Source: Martelella lutilitoris
Lineage (GTDB): Bacteria > Pseudomonadota > Alphaproteobacteria > Rhizobiales > Rhizobiaceae
Assembly: GCF_005924265.1 (NCBI RefSeq)
Contig: NZ_VCLB01000009.1
Coordinates: 62,001-126,000 of the forward strand
Direction of reading: 5' to 3'
Length of the DNA: 64,000 bases
Part shown: one piece after another, positions 36,722 to 46,235 of the stretch
How the letters are laid out: the number at the start of each line of letters is the position of its first letter
How positions within the stretch are numbered: the stretch's first letter is position 1
The notes under the pieces: model-generated
Databases searched by the model: none
What the model saw: only the letters and a program-made list of their open reading frames with translations
What the model was told of the DNA's origin: nothing
Made by a program: the position numbers and the translations under genes

Positions 36722-38143
36722 TCACCGCTTGACCTCCCAGGTGGTTTCGCGCTCGCCGGTTTCCTTGTTCTTCGAATCCTTTAGCTGAATCCCCTGAGAT
36801 GCCAGTTCGTCGCGGATACGGTCAGCCTCGGCCCAGTTTTTTTCGCGGATGAAGGCGAGGCGTTGGGTGACGGCGGCCTCGATTGCTGCCCTCTGTCCGA
36901 CGTCCACCTCAGGAGCTTCAGGCAGGACGCCGAGCAATTCTGCGCTGGCGGCAAAGACGGGAAGCTTTCCGGCATCCGCATTCGCCTCCTGGGCAAGCGC
37001 GTGAAGGCGCTGGATGGCCGCGACGGTGTTGAGGTCGTCATGAAGCGCTTCGCGTACGCCTTCATCGACCGCCGCGTCTGCGGCTTCTGTGACCGGCCAG
37101 CGCGCGAGCAGCCGCTCCGCCTCCTCCAGCCGCTTCACCGAAAAATCGATCGGCTCGCGGTAATGGGTCATCAGCATGGCGAGCCGCAGCACCTCGCCCG
37201 GCCATTTGCGGCCGCCGAAATTCTCCGTCTCCAGCAGTTCGTGGATGGTGAAGAAATTGCCCTCCGACTTGGACATCTTCCGGCCCTCGACCTGCACGAA
37301 GCCGTTATGCATCCAGACATTGGCCATGACGTGGTTGCCGTGGGCCGAGCAGGACTGGGCGATCTCGTTTTCGTGGTGGGGGAAGATCAGGTCGAGACCG
37401 CCGCCGTGAATGTCGAAGGTCTCGCCGAGGTGTTTTTCCGACATCACCGAGCATTCGATATGCCAGCCGGGGCGGCCGTTGATGGTCTCGGTCTTGCCTT
37501 CGAAGGTGAAATGCCCGTCCCAGCCGGGCTCGTCGGCGGCGCTTTCCTTCCACAGCACGAAATCCGCCGGGCTCTTCTTGTGGCTTTCGACAGCGATGCG
37601 GGCGCCCGCCTGCTGGTCTTCCAGGTTGCGCCGTGACAGGCGGCCATAATCGGGCATGGACGGCACGTCGAACAGAACCTCCCTGCCCTCCGCACCCTGC
37701 GCGACATAGGCGTTGCCCTTGTCGATGAGCGTCTGGATCATCGCCACCATGCCGTCGATATGCTCGGTCGCGCGCGGTTCCACCGTCGGCGGTAAAACGC
37801 CAAGGGCCGCGATATCCTTGTGAAACTGGTCGGCGGTCTTTTCCGTCACCTTGCGGATCGCCTCGTTCAGCGGCAGGTCCGGATAATCACGCTTTGCCCG
37901 CGCGTTGATCTTGTCGTCGACGTCGGTGATGTTGCGGACATAGGTGACGTGGTCCTCGCCATAGAGATGGCGCAGCAAACGATACAGCACGTCGAAGACG
38001 ATCACCGGCCGCGCATTGCCGATATGGGCAAAGTCGTAGACCGTCGGCCCGCACACATACATGCGCACATTGTCGGGATCGATCGGCCGGAATTCGGCCT
38101 TTTCGCGCGTCAGTGTGTTGTAGAGCTTCAGGGCGTCGCCCAT
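36722..38143 (-). CDS. cysS: Cysteinyl-tRNA synthetase
   Basis: This 473-residue class I synthetase charges tRNA-Cys. It has the zinc cysteine in YVCGPTVYD, the HIGH-like motif [25 protein letters not shown] and [11 protein letters not shown] zinc ligands, and the KMSKS motif [16 protein letters not shown] lies seven bases before the ATG at 38143. Length and motifs are normal. Confidence 0.97.
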   Translation of the reverse strand: MGDALKLYNTLTREKAEFRPIDPDNVRMYVCGPTVYDFAHIGNARPVIVFDVLYRLLRHLYGEDHVTYVRNITDVDDKINARAKRDYPDLPLNEAIRKVTEKTADQFHKDIAALGVLPPTVEPRATEHIDGMVAMIQTLIDKGNAYVAQGAEGREVLFDVPSMPDYGRLSRRNLEDQQAGARIAVESHKKSPADFVLWKESAADEPGWDGHFTFEGKTETINGRPGWHIECSVMSEKHLGETFDIHGGGLDLIFPHHENEIAQSCSAHGNHVMANVWMHNGFVQVEGRKMSKSEGNFFTIHELLETENFGGRKWPGEVLRLAMLMTHYREPIDFSVKRLEEAERLLARWPVTEAADAAVDEGVREALHDDLNTVAAIQRLHALAQEANADAGKLPVFAASAELLGVLPEAPEVDVGQRAAIEAAVTQRLAFIREKNWAEADRIRDELASQGIQLKDSKNKETGERETTWEVKR

Positions 38144-38532
38144 GTCCAGTCTCCCGAAATCCAGTCTTGATGCACGCACAGGCCAGCGGCCCGGCCGGGT
38201 CGTCTGTCAGAGAATGGATTTCAGGACAAGAACGGCCGGCCAGCGAGACGCTAGCGAATAATCGTGCAGATAATGCAAAGGGCCGTGTTCATGGCAGACC
38301 TTATGCCCCGCGCACGCCAAGGCGTCAAGAGCCGACCCTTGATTCGTTGGGCGATCAGTTAAAACCCCTTTACCTGAAATATAAGTAATAAATATAAATG
38401 TAATAATGTATAAAAATGAGATACGTAAAATAAAACTAATACATAATATAGTATTGACTGTTTACAGTTATATTTTCTTTAACCATTATAATGTTGAATT
38501 TATACTTGAGATAATTCACGAGGGCACAAACC
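38144..38532. promoter_or_regulatory. AT-rich leader/promoter region of the omp gene
   Basis: The stretch from about 38370 to 38520 is very AT-rich against a high-GC background. It contains TTTACA (38461-38466) and a perfect TATAAT (38487-38492) with a long 20-base spacing, and TTGACT at 38454. A strong promoter for the outer-membrane protein at 38533 is likely, though which boxes are used is uncertain. No small gene is supported. Confidence 0.45.
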
Positions 38533-39234
38533 ATGATCAGATCAATCAGTATTATTGCACTTACGGCGGCTTCCGCAGTGCCGGCATTGGCAGCGGATAT
38601 CGTCACCCCGCCACCGTCCCTGCCGCCGGTCGCTCCGCCTCCCGCCGTCTTTGACTGGACGGGCTTTTATGTCGGCGCTCTGGCCGGCTATCACTGGACG
38701 GACGCAGACCCGCACACCTTTCGCGTCGTTCAGGACCATATCAGGATCGACAACTGGCTGGGCGGCGGCTTTGTCGGCGCCAACTACCAGTTTGCAAACA
38801 ATCTTGTCGTCGGCATCGAAGGCGAATTCGACTACCTCGCCGGATCGGGAAACGAGAGCCTCCAGGTGGTGATCTCCAACAAGACGGAGACGGCCGAGGG
38901 CAAGCTGGATCTCGGCTGGTCGGGCTCGCTGCGCGGGCGCTTCGGCTATGCCTATGAAAACACCATGCTGTTCGGCACCGCAGGCGGTGAGCTGGCAAGC
39001 GGGCGCGGCACGGGTAGTTTCAACGGACAATCGATTGACACCGGCACGCGCACGGTCAAGGCCTGGACTATCGGCGCCGGCATCGAGCACGCCTTCACCG
39101 ACAATTTCTTCGCCCGCGCCGAATATCGCTATTCCTATTATCCGAAAATCAGCCACGACTTCAGCTGGGACAAGGATTTTAGCATCGAGGCGAGCCGGAA
39201 CAAATTTCAGGTCGGACTCGGCTACAAGTTCTGA
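38533..39234 (+). CDS. Omp25/Omp31-type outer-membrane beta-barrel protein
   Basis: This 233-residue protein has a signal peptide (MIRSISIIALTAASAVPALA, cleavage before ADIV), a proline-rich linker, and an eight-stranded barrel of the rhizobial/Brucella Omp25/31 family: FDWTGFYVGALAGYHW at the first strand, ARAEYRYSYY and the terminal FQVGLGYKF with a C-terminal phenylalanine for BAM recognition. Such proteins are abundant surface proteins with structural and host-interaction roles. It has its own AT-rich promoter region and stands alone. Confidence 0.9.
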   Translation: MIRSISIIALTAASAVPALAADIVTPPPSLPPVAPPPAVFDWTGFYVGALAGYHWTDADPHTFRVVQDHIRIDNWLGGGFVGANYQFANNLVVGIEGEFDYLAGSGNESLQVVISNKTETAEGKLDLGWSGSLRGRFGYAYENTMLFGTAGGELASGRGTGSFNGQSIDTGTRTVKAWTIGAGIEHAFTDNFFARAEYRYSYYPKISHDFSWDKDFSIEASRNKFQVGLGYKF

Positions 39235-39384
39235 GCAGCCGCAGCGGCCGGATTTAGCAATCAGCACTGCCCCGAAAAAAGCACGCGAACCGCTTTTTGG
39301 AGTTCGAGAAATGTTGCTCTCGGCGCGAGCGCATCGTATCCAGGAAGGGATGTATCCGTTGCCATCTGCTTGGGGGGAAGCCGC

Positions 39385-39954
39385 GTGAATTGGAAAGCCT
39401 CGACTCTGATCGGTCTTGTCGCAATCGTATCGGCAGGCTGCGTCAGTGAAAGCAGCCCCTTCTCCCACGCAAATCCCGCCTTCGAAAAATACTACAACGG
39501 ACCGACGGCGAAGAGCAAAGCACTCGAGAAGTCTTTCTCCGGCCACACGCGGATGACCTATGAGCCGATCCACGGGACTCAGGTGGAGTATTTTTCGCCC
39601 GACGGACGTACATACCTCTGGTACCCGGGCAACAAGGTCGTGCTTCCGGGGCTTTGGGAAATGCGAAGCTATACCATGCCCAATCTGGACCTCACCAACA
39701 TCAACAGGCCTGTGCTCCGCGTCGAGGAGGTCATACCGCTCTGTTTCCAGTACGGAAAGAAAACCTACAATCCCGCCACGCGCAAGCATGGAGACTACTG
39801 GAGCTGCTCAATAGCAAGCCCTCGTCCGATAACCAGGGGTGAACTCCGGCGAGGCGATATCTTCAGGCTCTCGGAGCGTGTGAAGTCGCCATTCATCCTG
39901 CCAAAAGACAAGACCACCTTCACGGCATTGTTGAAGCAGTGCGGCGACTGCTAG
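39385..39954 (+). CDS. Putative lipoprotein of unknown function
   Basis: This 189-residue product starts with a GTG preceded by GGGGGGAAG, then a hydrophobic signal ending in the lipobox VSAGC, so lipid attachment is expected. The mature part has tryptophans and cysteines (YLWYPGN, GLWEMRSY, CFQYGKKTY, YWSCS, CGDC) recalling DUF995-type rhizobial envelope proteins, but the family assignment is weak. An in-frame TTG at 39370 would spoil the signal. Its TAG stop is the first CTAG of the repeat at 39951. Confidence 0.65.
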   Translation: MNWKASTLIGLVAIVSAGCVSESSPFSHANPAFEKYYNGPTAKSKALEKSFSGHTRMTYEPIHGTQVEYFSPDGRTYLWYPGNKVVLPGLWEMRSYTMPNLDLTNINRPVLRVEEVIPLCFQYGKKTYNPATRKHGDYWSCSIASPRPITRGELRRGDIFRLSERVKSPFILPKDKTTFTALLKQCGDC

Positions 39955-40056
39955 AGCGGTTCCGCCTTTGGTGGGAACGCGACTCCGCTCCATCTACTTG
40001 TTTTGACGCATTTTCGCGAACACCAGATGTTTCCATCCGACTGCGAAATGGTCTAG
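39951..40056. repeat. RIME-like element of a second type
   Basis: A 106-bp element from CTAG to CTAG, with the internal phrase CTACTTGTTTTGACGCATTTTCGCGAA, broken here into CTACTTGTTTTGACG and CATTTTCGCGAA, recalled from other rhizobial intergenic repeats. It differs from the four RIME1-like copies inside but shares their length and CTAG ends. Both neighbouring genes, which converge, end with TAG codons lying in these ends. Confidence 0.7.
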
Positions 40057-40505
40057 TCGCCGATGACCACCGTCATGTTGTCCAGTCCGACGGACTGGGC
40101 CAGGCTGAAGAGTAGCGCCGCATTGTCGGGATGAAGCCGCACGCAACCATGCGAGGCGCGGGAGCCGAGACGCGACAGCTGGTCGGTCCCGTGAACCGCA
40201 TAGCCGTGATAGAAAAAGATGGCATAGGGCATCGGCGCATTGTTGTATTTGCGCGACCGGTGGTTTTTCGACAGCCATTCCGCGCCGTAGATGCCCTCGG
40301 GCGTAGCGTAGCTGCCCGCTCCCGTCGATACCGGCCAGACATAGCGTTCATAGCCGCCGACGATGACTTTCATTGTCTGGCTGCGGAGGCTGACGGCTGC
40401 GACAACCTTGCCGGGCTCGAAAATGTCACCGCCCGACTTGCGGGCCGCGTCGGCAACGGACGCCGTCGCCAACAACGCGATGAGCGCGACAAGAAAAGAC
40501 CGCAT
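40053..40505 (-). CDS. L,D-transpeptidase (YkuD family)
   Basis: This 150-residue protein has a signal peptide (MRSFLVALIALLATASVADA) and a YkuD catalytic domain; the motif H105-G-T-D then S118-H-G-C121-V-R123 carries the catalytic cysteine. L,D-transpeptidases cross-link peptidoglycan or tether lipoproteins to it in the periplasm, a major activity in polar-growing Rhizobiales. ATG at 40505 fits the signal. The TAG stop comes from the repeat at 39951-40056. Confidence 0.92.
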   Translation of the reverse strand: MRSFLVALIALLATASVADAARKSGGDIFEPGKVVAAVSLRSQTMKVIVGGYERYVWPVSTGAGSYATPEGIYGAEWLSKNHRSRKYNNAPMPYAIFFYHGYAVHGTDQLSRLGSRASHGCVRLHPDNAALLFSLAQSVGLDNMTVVIGD

Positions 40506-40622
40506 GATATCCCCCGGATACACATAAACCCTTGAAGTCAAGTTATGCGCACCGGGGAATTCATTCAACGCGTTACTGCAAACAAGGTAAACAATTCAGA
40601 CTTGACGCGCGCGTTACTGGTA

Positions 40623-41573
40623 TCAGGGCGCGAGCGTAGCAGCAACCAGATCGACGACCTTCTTCGCTTCGATCGTCATGGCGACATGCTGTTCCGGCTT
40701 GTCGTGCCAAGCGCTCGGCGGGAAGAACGGGCCGGCCGGCTTCTGCAGGGTCAGGCCATCGGCAATCCCGCCGCAGACGACGCGCACAGTTCCTGCCCGA
40801 AGGCCGAAAAGCTCCGGCGCGACCACATAGACGCAGGCGCAGCTGTCATGCACGACCATGCCGTCATCCACCTGCTGGCTGTAGAAATCGATATAGGGAT
40901 CGGAGATCTTCGCGAGCAGTTCGACCGCCGGGCCGCCGCGCAGCGCCAGATCCTTCATCGTCGTGCGGGTCATCACCGTCTGGATCGTCACGTCGAGGCC
41001 GATGATCACCACTTTCCACGGCGCGGTGAAGACCGCGTCGGCGGCTTCCGGGTCGCCGTGGATATTGGCCTCGGCCGCCGGCGTCACATTGCCGTTGCGC
41101 TCAAACGCGCCGCCCATGACGACCACCTGTTTGACGAGACCGGCGATCTCCGGATCGCGGGCAAGCGCCAGCGCCAGATTGGTCATGCGGCCGACGGCGA
41201 CGATCTCGACCTCGCCCGGATTTTCCCTGACGGTATCGATGATGAACTGAAAGGCAGGGCGCGGGTCGAGCGGCACATCGTCGACCGTCTCGGGCATTTC
41301 GATGTCGCCGAGACCGTTCACGCCATGCACGACCACCGGCCAGGGCGCCATCGGGCGGGCAGGATCATAGGTCTCGTCGGCGCCGCGCGCGACCGGGGCG
41401 GAAATGCCGAATTCACGCTTCAGGAACTGCGCGTTGCGGGTGGTGGTGTCGGCGGACGCATTGCCGAAAACCGACGTGATGCCGAGAAGCTCGATATCGG
41501 GGTGACGCTCGAGGAACAGCAATGCCATGGCATCATCAATGCCCGGGTCCGTGTCGAAAATAACCTTGTGCAT
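40623..41573 (-). CDS. Nucleoside hydrolase (inosine-uridine preferring type)
   Basis: The 316-residue enzyme cleaves the N-glycosidic bond of ribonucleosides. The N-terminal motif HKVIFDTDPGIDDAMAL binds the catalytic calcium, and VVVMGGAF and NIHGDPEAA are family marks, with a conserved C-terminal HD-type (VHDSCACVYV) region. ATG at 41573 matches the family start; the open frame reaches 41693 but without homology. Purine or pyrimidine preference is not clear. Confidence 0.92.
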   Translation of the reverse strand: MHKVIFDTDPGIDDAMALLFLERHPDIELLGITSVFGNASADTTTRNAQFLKREFGISAPVARGADETYDPARPMAPWPVVVHGVNGLGDIEMPETVDDVPLDPRPAFQFIIDTVRENPGEVEIVAVGRMTNLALALARDPEIAGLVKQVVVMGGAFERNGNVTPAAEANIHGDPEAADAVFTAPWKVVIIGLDVTIQTVMTRTTMKDLALRGGPAVELLAKISDPYIDFYSQQVDDGMVVHDSCACVYVVAPELFGLRAGTVRVVCGGIADGLTLQKPAGPFFPPSAWHDKPEQHVAMTIEAKKVVDLVAATLAP

Positions 41574-41714
41574 GAAAACGAATCCTGCTTCTTGAAAGAT
41601 CATAAACCGGCTGAAGCGCCGCCCGTGAAACGACCTACACGATCCGGGCGAAAAAGGAAACGATGACCGGTTCACGGCCATGCCCGCGCCCACCCCTCAC
41701 GGAGCACGACCCCA

Positions 41715-42500
41715 TTGTTCGAAGCCAGCCTCCACCTGCTGCTCATCCTGTTTGCCGCGGCCTTCATCGCGGGCTTCGTTGATTCCATTGCCGGCGGCGC
41801 GGGCCTGATCACCATTCCGGTCATGCTGATTGCCGGCATCCCGCCGCTTCAGACCCTCGGCACCAACAAGCTGCAGGGCATTTTCGGCGCGGCCTCGGCG
41901 ACGATCTCCTATGCCCGCGGCGGAAGGGTGGATCCGAGAACGCAATGGCCGATGGCGCTTCTCGCCTTCGGCGGCGGCGCGCTCGGCGCGGCGCTGGCAA
42001 CGGTGATTTCCGGCGACATTCTGCTGGCGGTCCTGCCCTTTCTGCTCGCCGGCATTGGGCTCTACTTCGCGCTGCGCAGCGGGCTGGACGATACCGACCG
42101 GCAGCAGCGCCTTGCAGTGCCCGTCTTCGCCGGGCTCGTGGTTCCGGCAATCGGCTTTTATGACGGGCTGTTCGGGCCCGGCACCGGGTCCTTCTTCATG
42201 ATCGCTTTCGTCACGCTTGGCGGGCTTGGCATGCTGAAGGCGACGGCGCGCACCAAGATGCTCAATCTCTCATCCAATCTCGGCGCCTTTGCCGTCTTTC
42301 TCGCCGGCGGGGCGATCCTGTGGAAGATCGGCCTTGTCATGGGGGTCGGCCAGTTTCTCGGGGCCCAGACCGGCTCCAGACTGGCAATGAAGCGCGGCGC
42401 CAAGATCATCCGGCCGCTACTGGCAGTCTCCAGCCTCGCCATGGCCGCCAAGGTGTTTCTCGACGAACAGAACCCGGTCTATCAGTGGCTCATGATGTAG
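41715..42500 (+). CDS. TauE/SafE family membrane protein
   Basis: This 261-residue protein has about eight transmembrane helices and the TauE/SafE (COG0730) marks FIAGFVDSIAGGAGLITIPVML and GTNKLQGIFGAASATISY, with YDGLFGPGTGSFF in the second half. Members are thought to export sulphur-containing or other organic anions. The start is a TTG at 41715, the first in-frame codon before the first helix; ribosome-site support is weak. It converges on cobU with an 11-base overlap of 3' ends. Confidence 0.88.
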   Translation: MFEASLHLLLILFAAAFIAGFVDSIAGGAGLITIPVMLIAGIPPLQTLGTNKLQGIFGAASATISYARGGRVDPRTQWPMALLAFGGGALGAALATVISGDILLAVLPFLLAGIGLYFALRSGLDDTDRQQRLAVPVFAGLVVPAIGFYDGLFGPGTGSFFMIAFVTLGGLGMLKATARTKMLNLSSNLGAFAVFLAGGAILWKIGLVMGVGQFLGAQTGSRLAMKRGAKIIRPLLAVSSLAMAAKVFLDEQNPVYQWLMM

Positions 42501-43023
42501 GTTTCATCGTCATCGGCAGGCCCGCCGCCATGAAGACCACTTCGTCGGCCGCGGCCGCGACCTTCTGGTTCAAGAGCCCGGCTTCGTCGCGGAATTTTCT
42601 GGCGAGCGCGTTGTCGGGCACGATGCCAAGCCCGACCTCGTTTGCAACAAGAAAGAGCGGATAGGGAGAATCGGCGACGAAACCGGCAAGCCTGTCGCCT
42701 TCCCCGCCAATATCCATATCGCGGAGAATGAGGTTCGTGACCCACAGCGTCAGGCAATCGACGAGAACCACGGGTCGTTCCGATCGCGCAAGGCCTTCAA
42801 GGCATGCCAACAGATCAAGCGGCGTCTCATGCGTCTGCCACCCTGCGCCGCGCGCGGCCTTGTGGTGGGCGATCCGAGCGTCCATTTCCGCATCAAGCGC
42901 CTCGGCCGTCGCGACATAATGGAGATTGCCGGCCGCCTGGCGCGCCAGTTTTTCGCCGTGGGACGATTTGCCAGATCGCGCGCCGCCGAGAATGAGGCAG
43001 GTTTTCCGACCCATCGCTTGCAT
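42490..43023 (-). CDS. cobU: Adenosylcobinamide kinase / guanylyltransferase
   Basis: The 177-residue bifunctional enzyme (CobU, CobP in rhizobia) phosphorylates adenosylcobinamide and transfers GMP in late cobalamin synthesis. It shows the P-loop LILGGARSGKS, the HHKAARGAGW region with the guanylated histidine, VDCLTLWVTNLI and ANEVGLGIVPDNALARKFRDEAGLLNQ. ATG 43014 is an alternative start. No other cob gene lies nearby and no cobalamin riboswitch box was seen in the 220 bases upstream. Confidence 0.94.
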   Translation of the reverse strand: MQAMGRKTCLILGGARSGKSSHGEKLARQAAGNLHYVATAEALDAEMDARIAHHKAARGAGWQTHETPLDLLACLEGLARSERPVVLVDCLTLWVTNLILRDMDIGGEGDRLAGFVADSPYPLFLVANEVGLGIVPDNALARKFRDEAGLLNQKVAAAADEVVFMAAGLPMTMKPTS

Positions 43024-43244
43024 CCGCAACGCCCCCGTCCTGCCTGCCGCCTGAAAGGAAAATGCGCCGGAAAACGGTTCGGACATGAAAGCGGACGATT
43101 CGTAGATCAAAGAGGCGTCCGCGCTGTTGATCATGTCCGGCGCACACCGCCGAAGACCATCTCCGGGCGACCGCAAACCATCAACCGGCGCATCATTGAT
43201 ATAACGTCGCAGCACCTGTTTCACAAGGCGCTGACCGAAGGATC

Positions 43245-44249
43245 TCAGAGAGCCGCGGCGACCTTGCCGGCCACATCCTCCGGCAGCCAGGCCTTCCAGA
43301 CATCGGGATAGGTCGCAAGGAAATAACGGGCGCCGGCCTCGTTTCCGGCGTCGTTCGCGCTCATGAAGGCCAGAACCTCGCTGACGGTGCCGTTGCTCCA
43401 CGAACGATTGTTGAAATAGTCCATCAGGTCCTTCTGCTCCGCGGCGAACGCGCCGGAGACCAGGGTGTAGACGGCAGAGACGGGATAGGCGTTGAGCTTC
43501 GGATCGGTGCAATCGGCGATGATCGTGCAGCTGTCCCATTCCTGCTTGCTGAACTCGACGCCGAAGCTGAGCTTGACCATGTCATATTCACCGAGAAGCG
43601 CCGTCGGCGCCCAATAATAACCAAGCCAGCCCTGTTGCGCTTCGAAGGCACGTGCGACGGAGGCATCGAGCGCCGCACCCGATTGGGAATCCACCAGTTC
43701 AAACCCCTTTTCCGCGCCGTTGAGCGCGCGGAAAAGATTGGTCGTAGAAACCCGGCAGGCCCAGCCCGCCGGACAGTTGAACACGGCGGGCTTTTTGCTG
43801 CCCCCGGCGGGCATGAACAGCTCCGGATGGCTGAGCGCCTGCTGAACGGTGGTGATTTCAGGATGCGCGTCGACGATGAATTTCGGTATCCACCACCCCT
43901 GGACGCCGCCCTCGTTCAGAAGCGGCGCCCCGAAAGCGACGCGTTTCTCGGCAACGGCCTGGTCGAGCGCCGGCGTAGCGCTCTCAAACCAGAATTCGGG
44001 AATGATCTCCGGCTCGCCGGAGGCGATGATGCTCTCCATGGTGCTGTCCGTATCGCCGGGCACCATGGTCACCGAGCAGCCGAAACCCTTTTCAAGGATC
44101 AGCCGGTCAACCCAGGCGGCGAGCCCCGCCGAGGACCAATTGAGCTCGGCGATCGAAACCGCGCCACAGTTGTCCCGCGCGTTTGCGCCATCGGCAAGCA
44201 GAGCAAGAGCGCCGAACAGAATTGAGGCGGTGGCGATATGCGCGTTCAT
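43245..44249 (-). CDS. Glycine betaine/choline-type ABC substrate-binding protein (OpuAC/ProX)
   Basis: This 334-residue protein has a signal peptide (MNAHIATASILFGALALLAD, then GANA) and an OpuAC-type binding domain with aromatic residues for the quaternary ammonium group (PEFWFESATPAL, GWWIPKF, GYYWAPTALLGEYDMVKL). It probably binds glycine betaine, choline or proline betaine in the periplasm. No permease or ATPase gene is next to it, so it is an orphan receptor here. ATG at 44249 suits the signal, although the ribosome site is poor. Confidence 0.85.
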   Translation of the reverse strand: MNAHIATASILFGALALLADGANARDNCGAVSIAELNWSSAGLAAWVDRLILEKGFGCSVTMVPGDTDSTMESIIASGEPEIIPEFWFESATPALDQAVAEKRVAFGAPLLNEGGVQGWWIPKFIVDAHPEITTVQQALSHPELFMPAGGSKKPAVFNCPAGWACRVSTTNLFRALNGAEKGFELVDSQSGAALDASVARAFEAQQGWLGYYWAPTALLGEYDMVKLSFGVEFSKQEWDSCTIIADCTDPKLNAYPVSAVYTLVSGAFAAEQKDLMDYFNNRSWSNGTVSEVLAFMSANDAGNEAGARYFLATYPDVWKAWLPEDVAGKVAAAL

Positions 44250-44577
44250 GGCCTTGGGTCCGTCCCTTCTCCGGGATATCCGCCGAGCCCTGGACCGGTA
44301 CTGGCCGCAGAAACCCGAGCGAGTTCGATTTTTGTCAAGAGTAGTGCTCGAAGGCTCAAATGACAAACACGGGCTTCGGCTTTTTTTATGGCGAAGTTCG
44401 CCGAGAATACGTCATTGCTAACCAAGCAGTAAGGTTCTGCCGCTAGAAAAAAGCCAGCGGACGGTTGCGCGGCGACAAAGCCCCGACCTTTTCAAGTATC
44501 TGCGTGATCGGGGTGCCGTTTAGGGTACTGCGTATGCAGCCGCCGCGCGTTTTCACCGCCCTCTCTCGCGGGCAGCA
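44250..44577. other. Intergenic region with no recognised feature
   Basis: About 330 bases between two leftward genes. A possible weak stem, CCCCGA with TCGGGG about 23 bases apart near 44480-44520, is too open to call. No gene, repeat or clear promoter was found. Confidence 0.4.
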
Positions 44578-45705
44578 TCAGGAAACGATGGTCAGCCGCT
44601 CGGCAGCGCGCGTGATCGCGGTATAGAGCCAGCGCTCGCGGGTGTCCCTGAAGGCCCAGCTCTCGTCAAACAGAACGACATTGTTCCACTGCGAACCCTG
44701 CGCCTTGTGGACCGTCAGCGCGTAGCCATAGTCGAAATCGTCATAGCGTTTCTTCGTGGACCAGGGGATTTCCGTCTCGCTGTCCTCGAAGGCCGCCTTT
44801 AAGAGCTTGATCCGCGCCGCGCCGCGATCGGGGTCATCCTCTTCCGGGTTCACCAGAAGATTGATCCCCGGCTTTACCGTTTCCTTCGAAGCGGACATCA
44901 CCTTCCACAGCGAGCCGTTGAGCAGGCCTTTGGCCGGGTCGTTTCGCAGGCAGACGAGCTTGTCGCCGGCCTGCGGATAGACCTGCGAAAACCCCTTGAG
45001 CTCGCGAAGGCGCTGATTGTAGCGCCGACGCGTGCGGTTGGTGCCGACGAGAACCTGATCGGCCTCCAGCACGAGTTCCTGGGTGACGTCGCGCTTGGTG
45101 ATCACCTTTGCCTGGCCGTAATCGCCGAGCGGAATTTCATCACCCTCGCGCACCCGCATCGCAAGGTCGATGATCGGATTGTCGCGCGCCTGGCGGTGGA
45201 TCTCGGTCAGAAGATAATCGGGCTCGTGATTGGTGAAATAGCCGCCGCCGGAGACGGGCGGCAACTGACCGGGATCGCCGAGCACCAGAACCGGCGTGCC
45301 GAAACTGACGAGGTCCTGGCCGAGTTTCTCGTCGACCATCGAACATTCGTCGATGATGATCAGCGCCGCCTTGGCGAGCGGGCTCTGCCGGTTGATCGAA
45401 AACATCGGCGCGACCGAGGTCTTCCCGGTCTCCTCGTCCTCGATCATCTCCTCGCCCTTGGGACGATAGATCAGGGAATGAATGGTGCGGGCGTTGGTCG
45501 CCCCGCGCGAGCGCAGTACCTGTGCGGCCTTGCCGGTGAAGGCGGCAAACAGCACCTCGCCATCGACATGTTCGGCAAAATAGCGCGCAAGCGTGGTCTT
45601 GCCGGTTCCGGCAAAGCCGAACAACCGGAACACCGGCGACCGGCCTTCCTTCAGCCAGCGCGAAACAGCCTTGAGCGCCTCATCCTGTTGCGGTGAAAAC
45701 TCCAT
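44578..45705 (-). CDS. RecD-like / UvrD-type superfamily I DNA helicase
   Basis: This 375-residue ATPase has Walker A FGFAGTGKTT, a Walker B-like IIIDECSMVDE, GDPGQLPPV, the arginine-bearing VGTNRTRRRYNQ, and a C-terminal UvrD_C_2 segment (DYGYALTVHKAQGSQWNNVVLF, LYTAITRA). It resembles short RecD2/Dda-like 5'-3' helicases without the N-terminal RecD extension; many rhizobia encode such a protein as a stand-alone gene. ATG 45705 matches the conserved start (MEFSPQQDEAL). Role in repair or replication is inferred. Confidence 0.88.
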   Translation of the reverse strand: MEFSPQQDEALKAVSRWLKEGRSPVFRLFGFAGTGKTTLARYFAEHVDGEVLFAAFTGKAAQVLRSRGATNARTIHSLIYRPKGEEMIEDEETGKTSVAPMFSINRQSPLAKAALIIIDECSMVDEKLGQDLVSFGTPVLVLGDPGQLPPVSGGGYFTNHEPDYLLTEIHRQARDNPIIDLAMRVREGDEIPLGDYGQAKVITKRDVTQELVLEADQVLVGTNRTRRRYNQRLRELKGFSQVYPQAGDKLVCLRNDPAKGLLNGSLWKVMSASKETVKPGINLLVNPEEDDPDRGAARIKLLKAAFEDSETEIPWSTKKRYDDFDYGYALTVHKAQGSQWNNVVLFDESWAFRDTRERWLYTAITRAAERLTIVS

Positions 45706-45848
45706 GGCCGTGACTTGGCAGGATTCGCCGCGGCGGGGCAACAAAAAAAACTTGCCCCCTCTTGGAATAAAACAGGGGGCCGACGTGTCTATGGGGTGAA
45801 CGCTTCATTTCGAACCCCGACGCGATGAACCGAAACGGACTGAAAGAC

Positions 45849-46235
45849 ATGATCAGGAAAGCATCCATTCTTGCCGCCGCCGCGCTGATTGCCGTGGCCG
45901 GCGCCGCCTTTGCCGGCACCACCACCTTCCGCGCCATGGACACCTATGACGGTCAGGTATTGGCCGCTCAGAACGGTCACACGCTCTACACCTATGACAA
46001 GGACGCAAGGGACGTATCCGCCTGCTATGGTAGCTGCGCCGCCGATTGGCCGCCATATATCGCCAACCCCACCGCGCAACCTTTTGGACATTTCTCGTTT
46101 GTGGTGCGCAAGGACGGGCAGAAACAGTGGGCTCTGAATGGCGAACCTCTCTATTTCCGGGCAAATGACAAGAAGCCCGGCGACGTTACCGGCGCAAGCG
46201 TCAGCAATCTCTGGCAGGTCGCGCGCCCGGCCTGA
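45849..46235 (+). CDS. Secreted COG4315 repeat protein
   Basis: The 128-residue product has a signal peptide (MIRKASILAAAALIAVAGAA, cleavage before GTTTF) and two copies of the secreted-repeat motif that defines COG4315/Lipoprotein_15: HTLYTYDKD and EPLYFRANDKKPGD. Two cysteines (ACYGSCAADWPP) may form a disulphide. No lipobox is visible, so it is probably free in the periplasm. ATG 45825 is an alternative start. The ECF sigma frame begins inside its 3' end, and the two are likely co-expressed. Confidence 0.82.
   Translation: MIRKASILAAAALIAVAGAAFAGTTTFRAMDTYDGQVLAAQNGHTLYTYDKDARDVSACYGSCAADWPPYIANPTAQPFGHFSFVVRKDGQKQWALNGEPLYFRANDKKPGDVTGASVSNLWQVARPA

Noticed and set aside
43024-43244. Possible cobalamin riboswitch upstream of cobU
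   Set aside because: The conserved B12-box sequence was looked for on the coding strand and not found.
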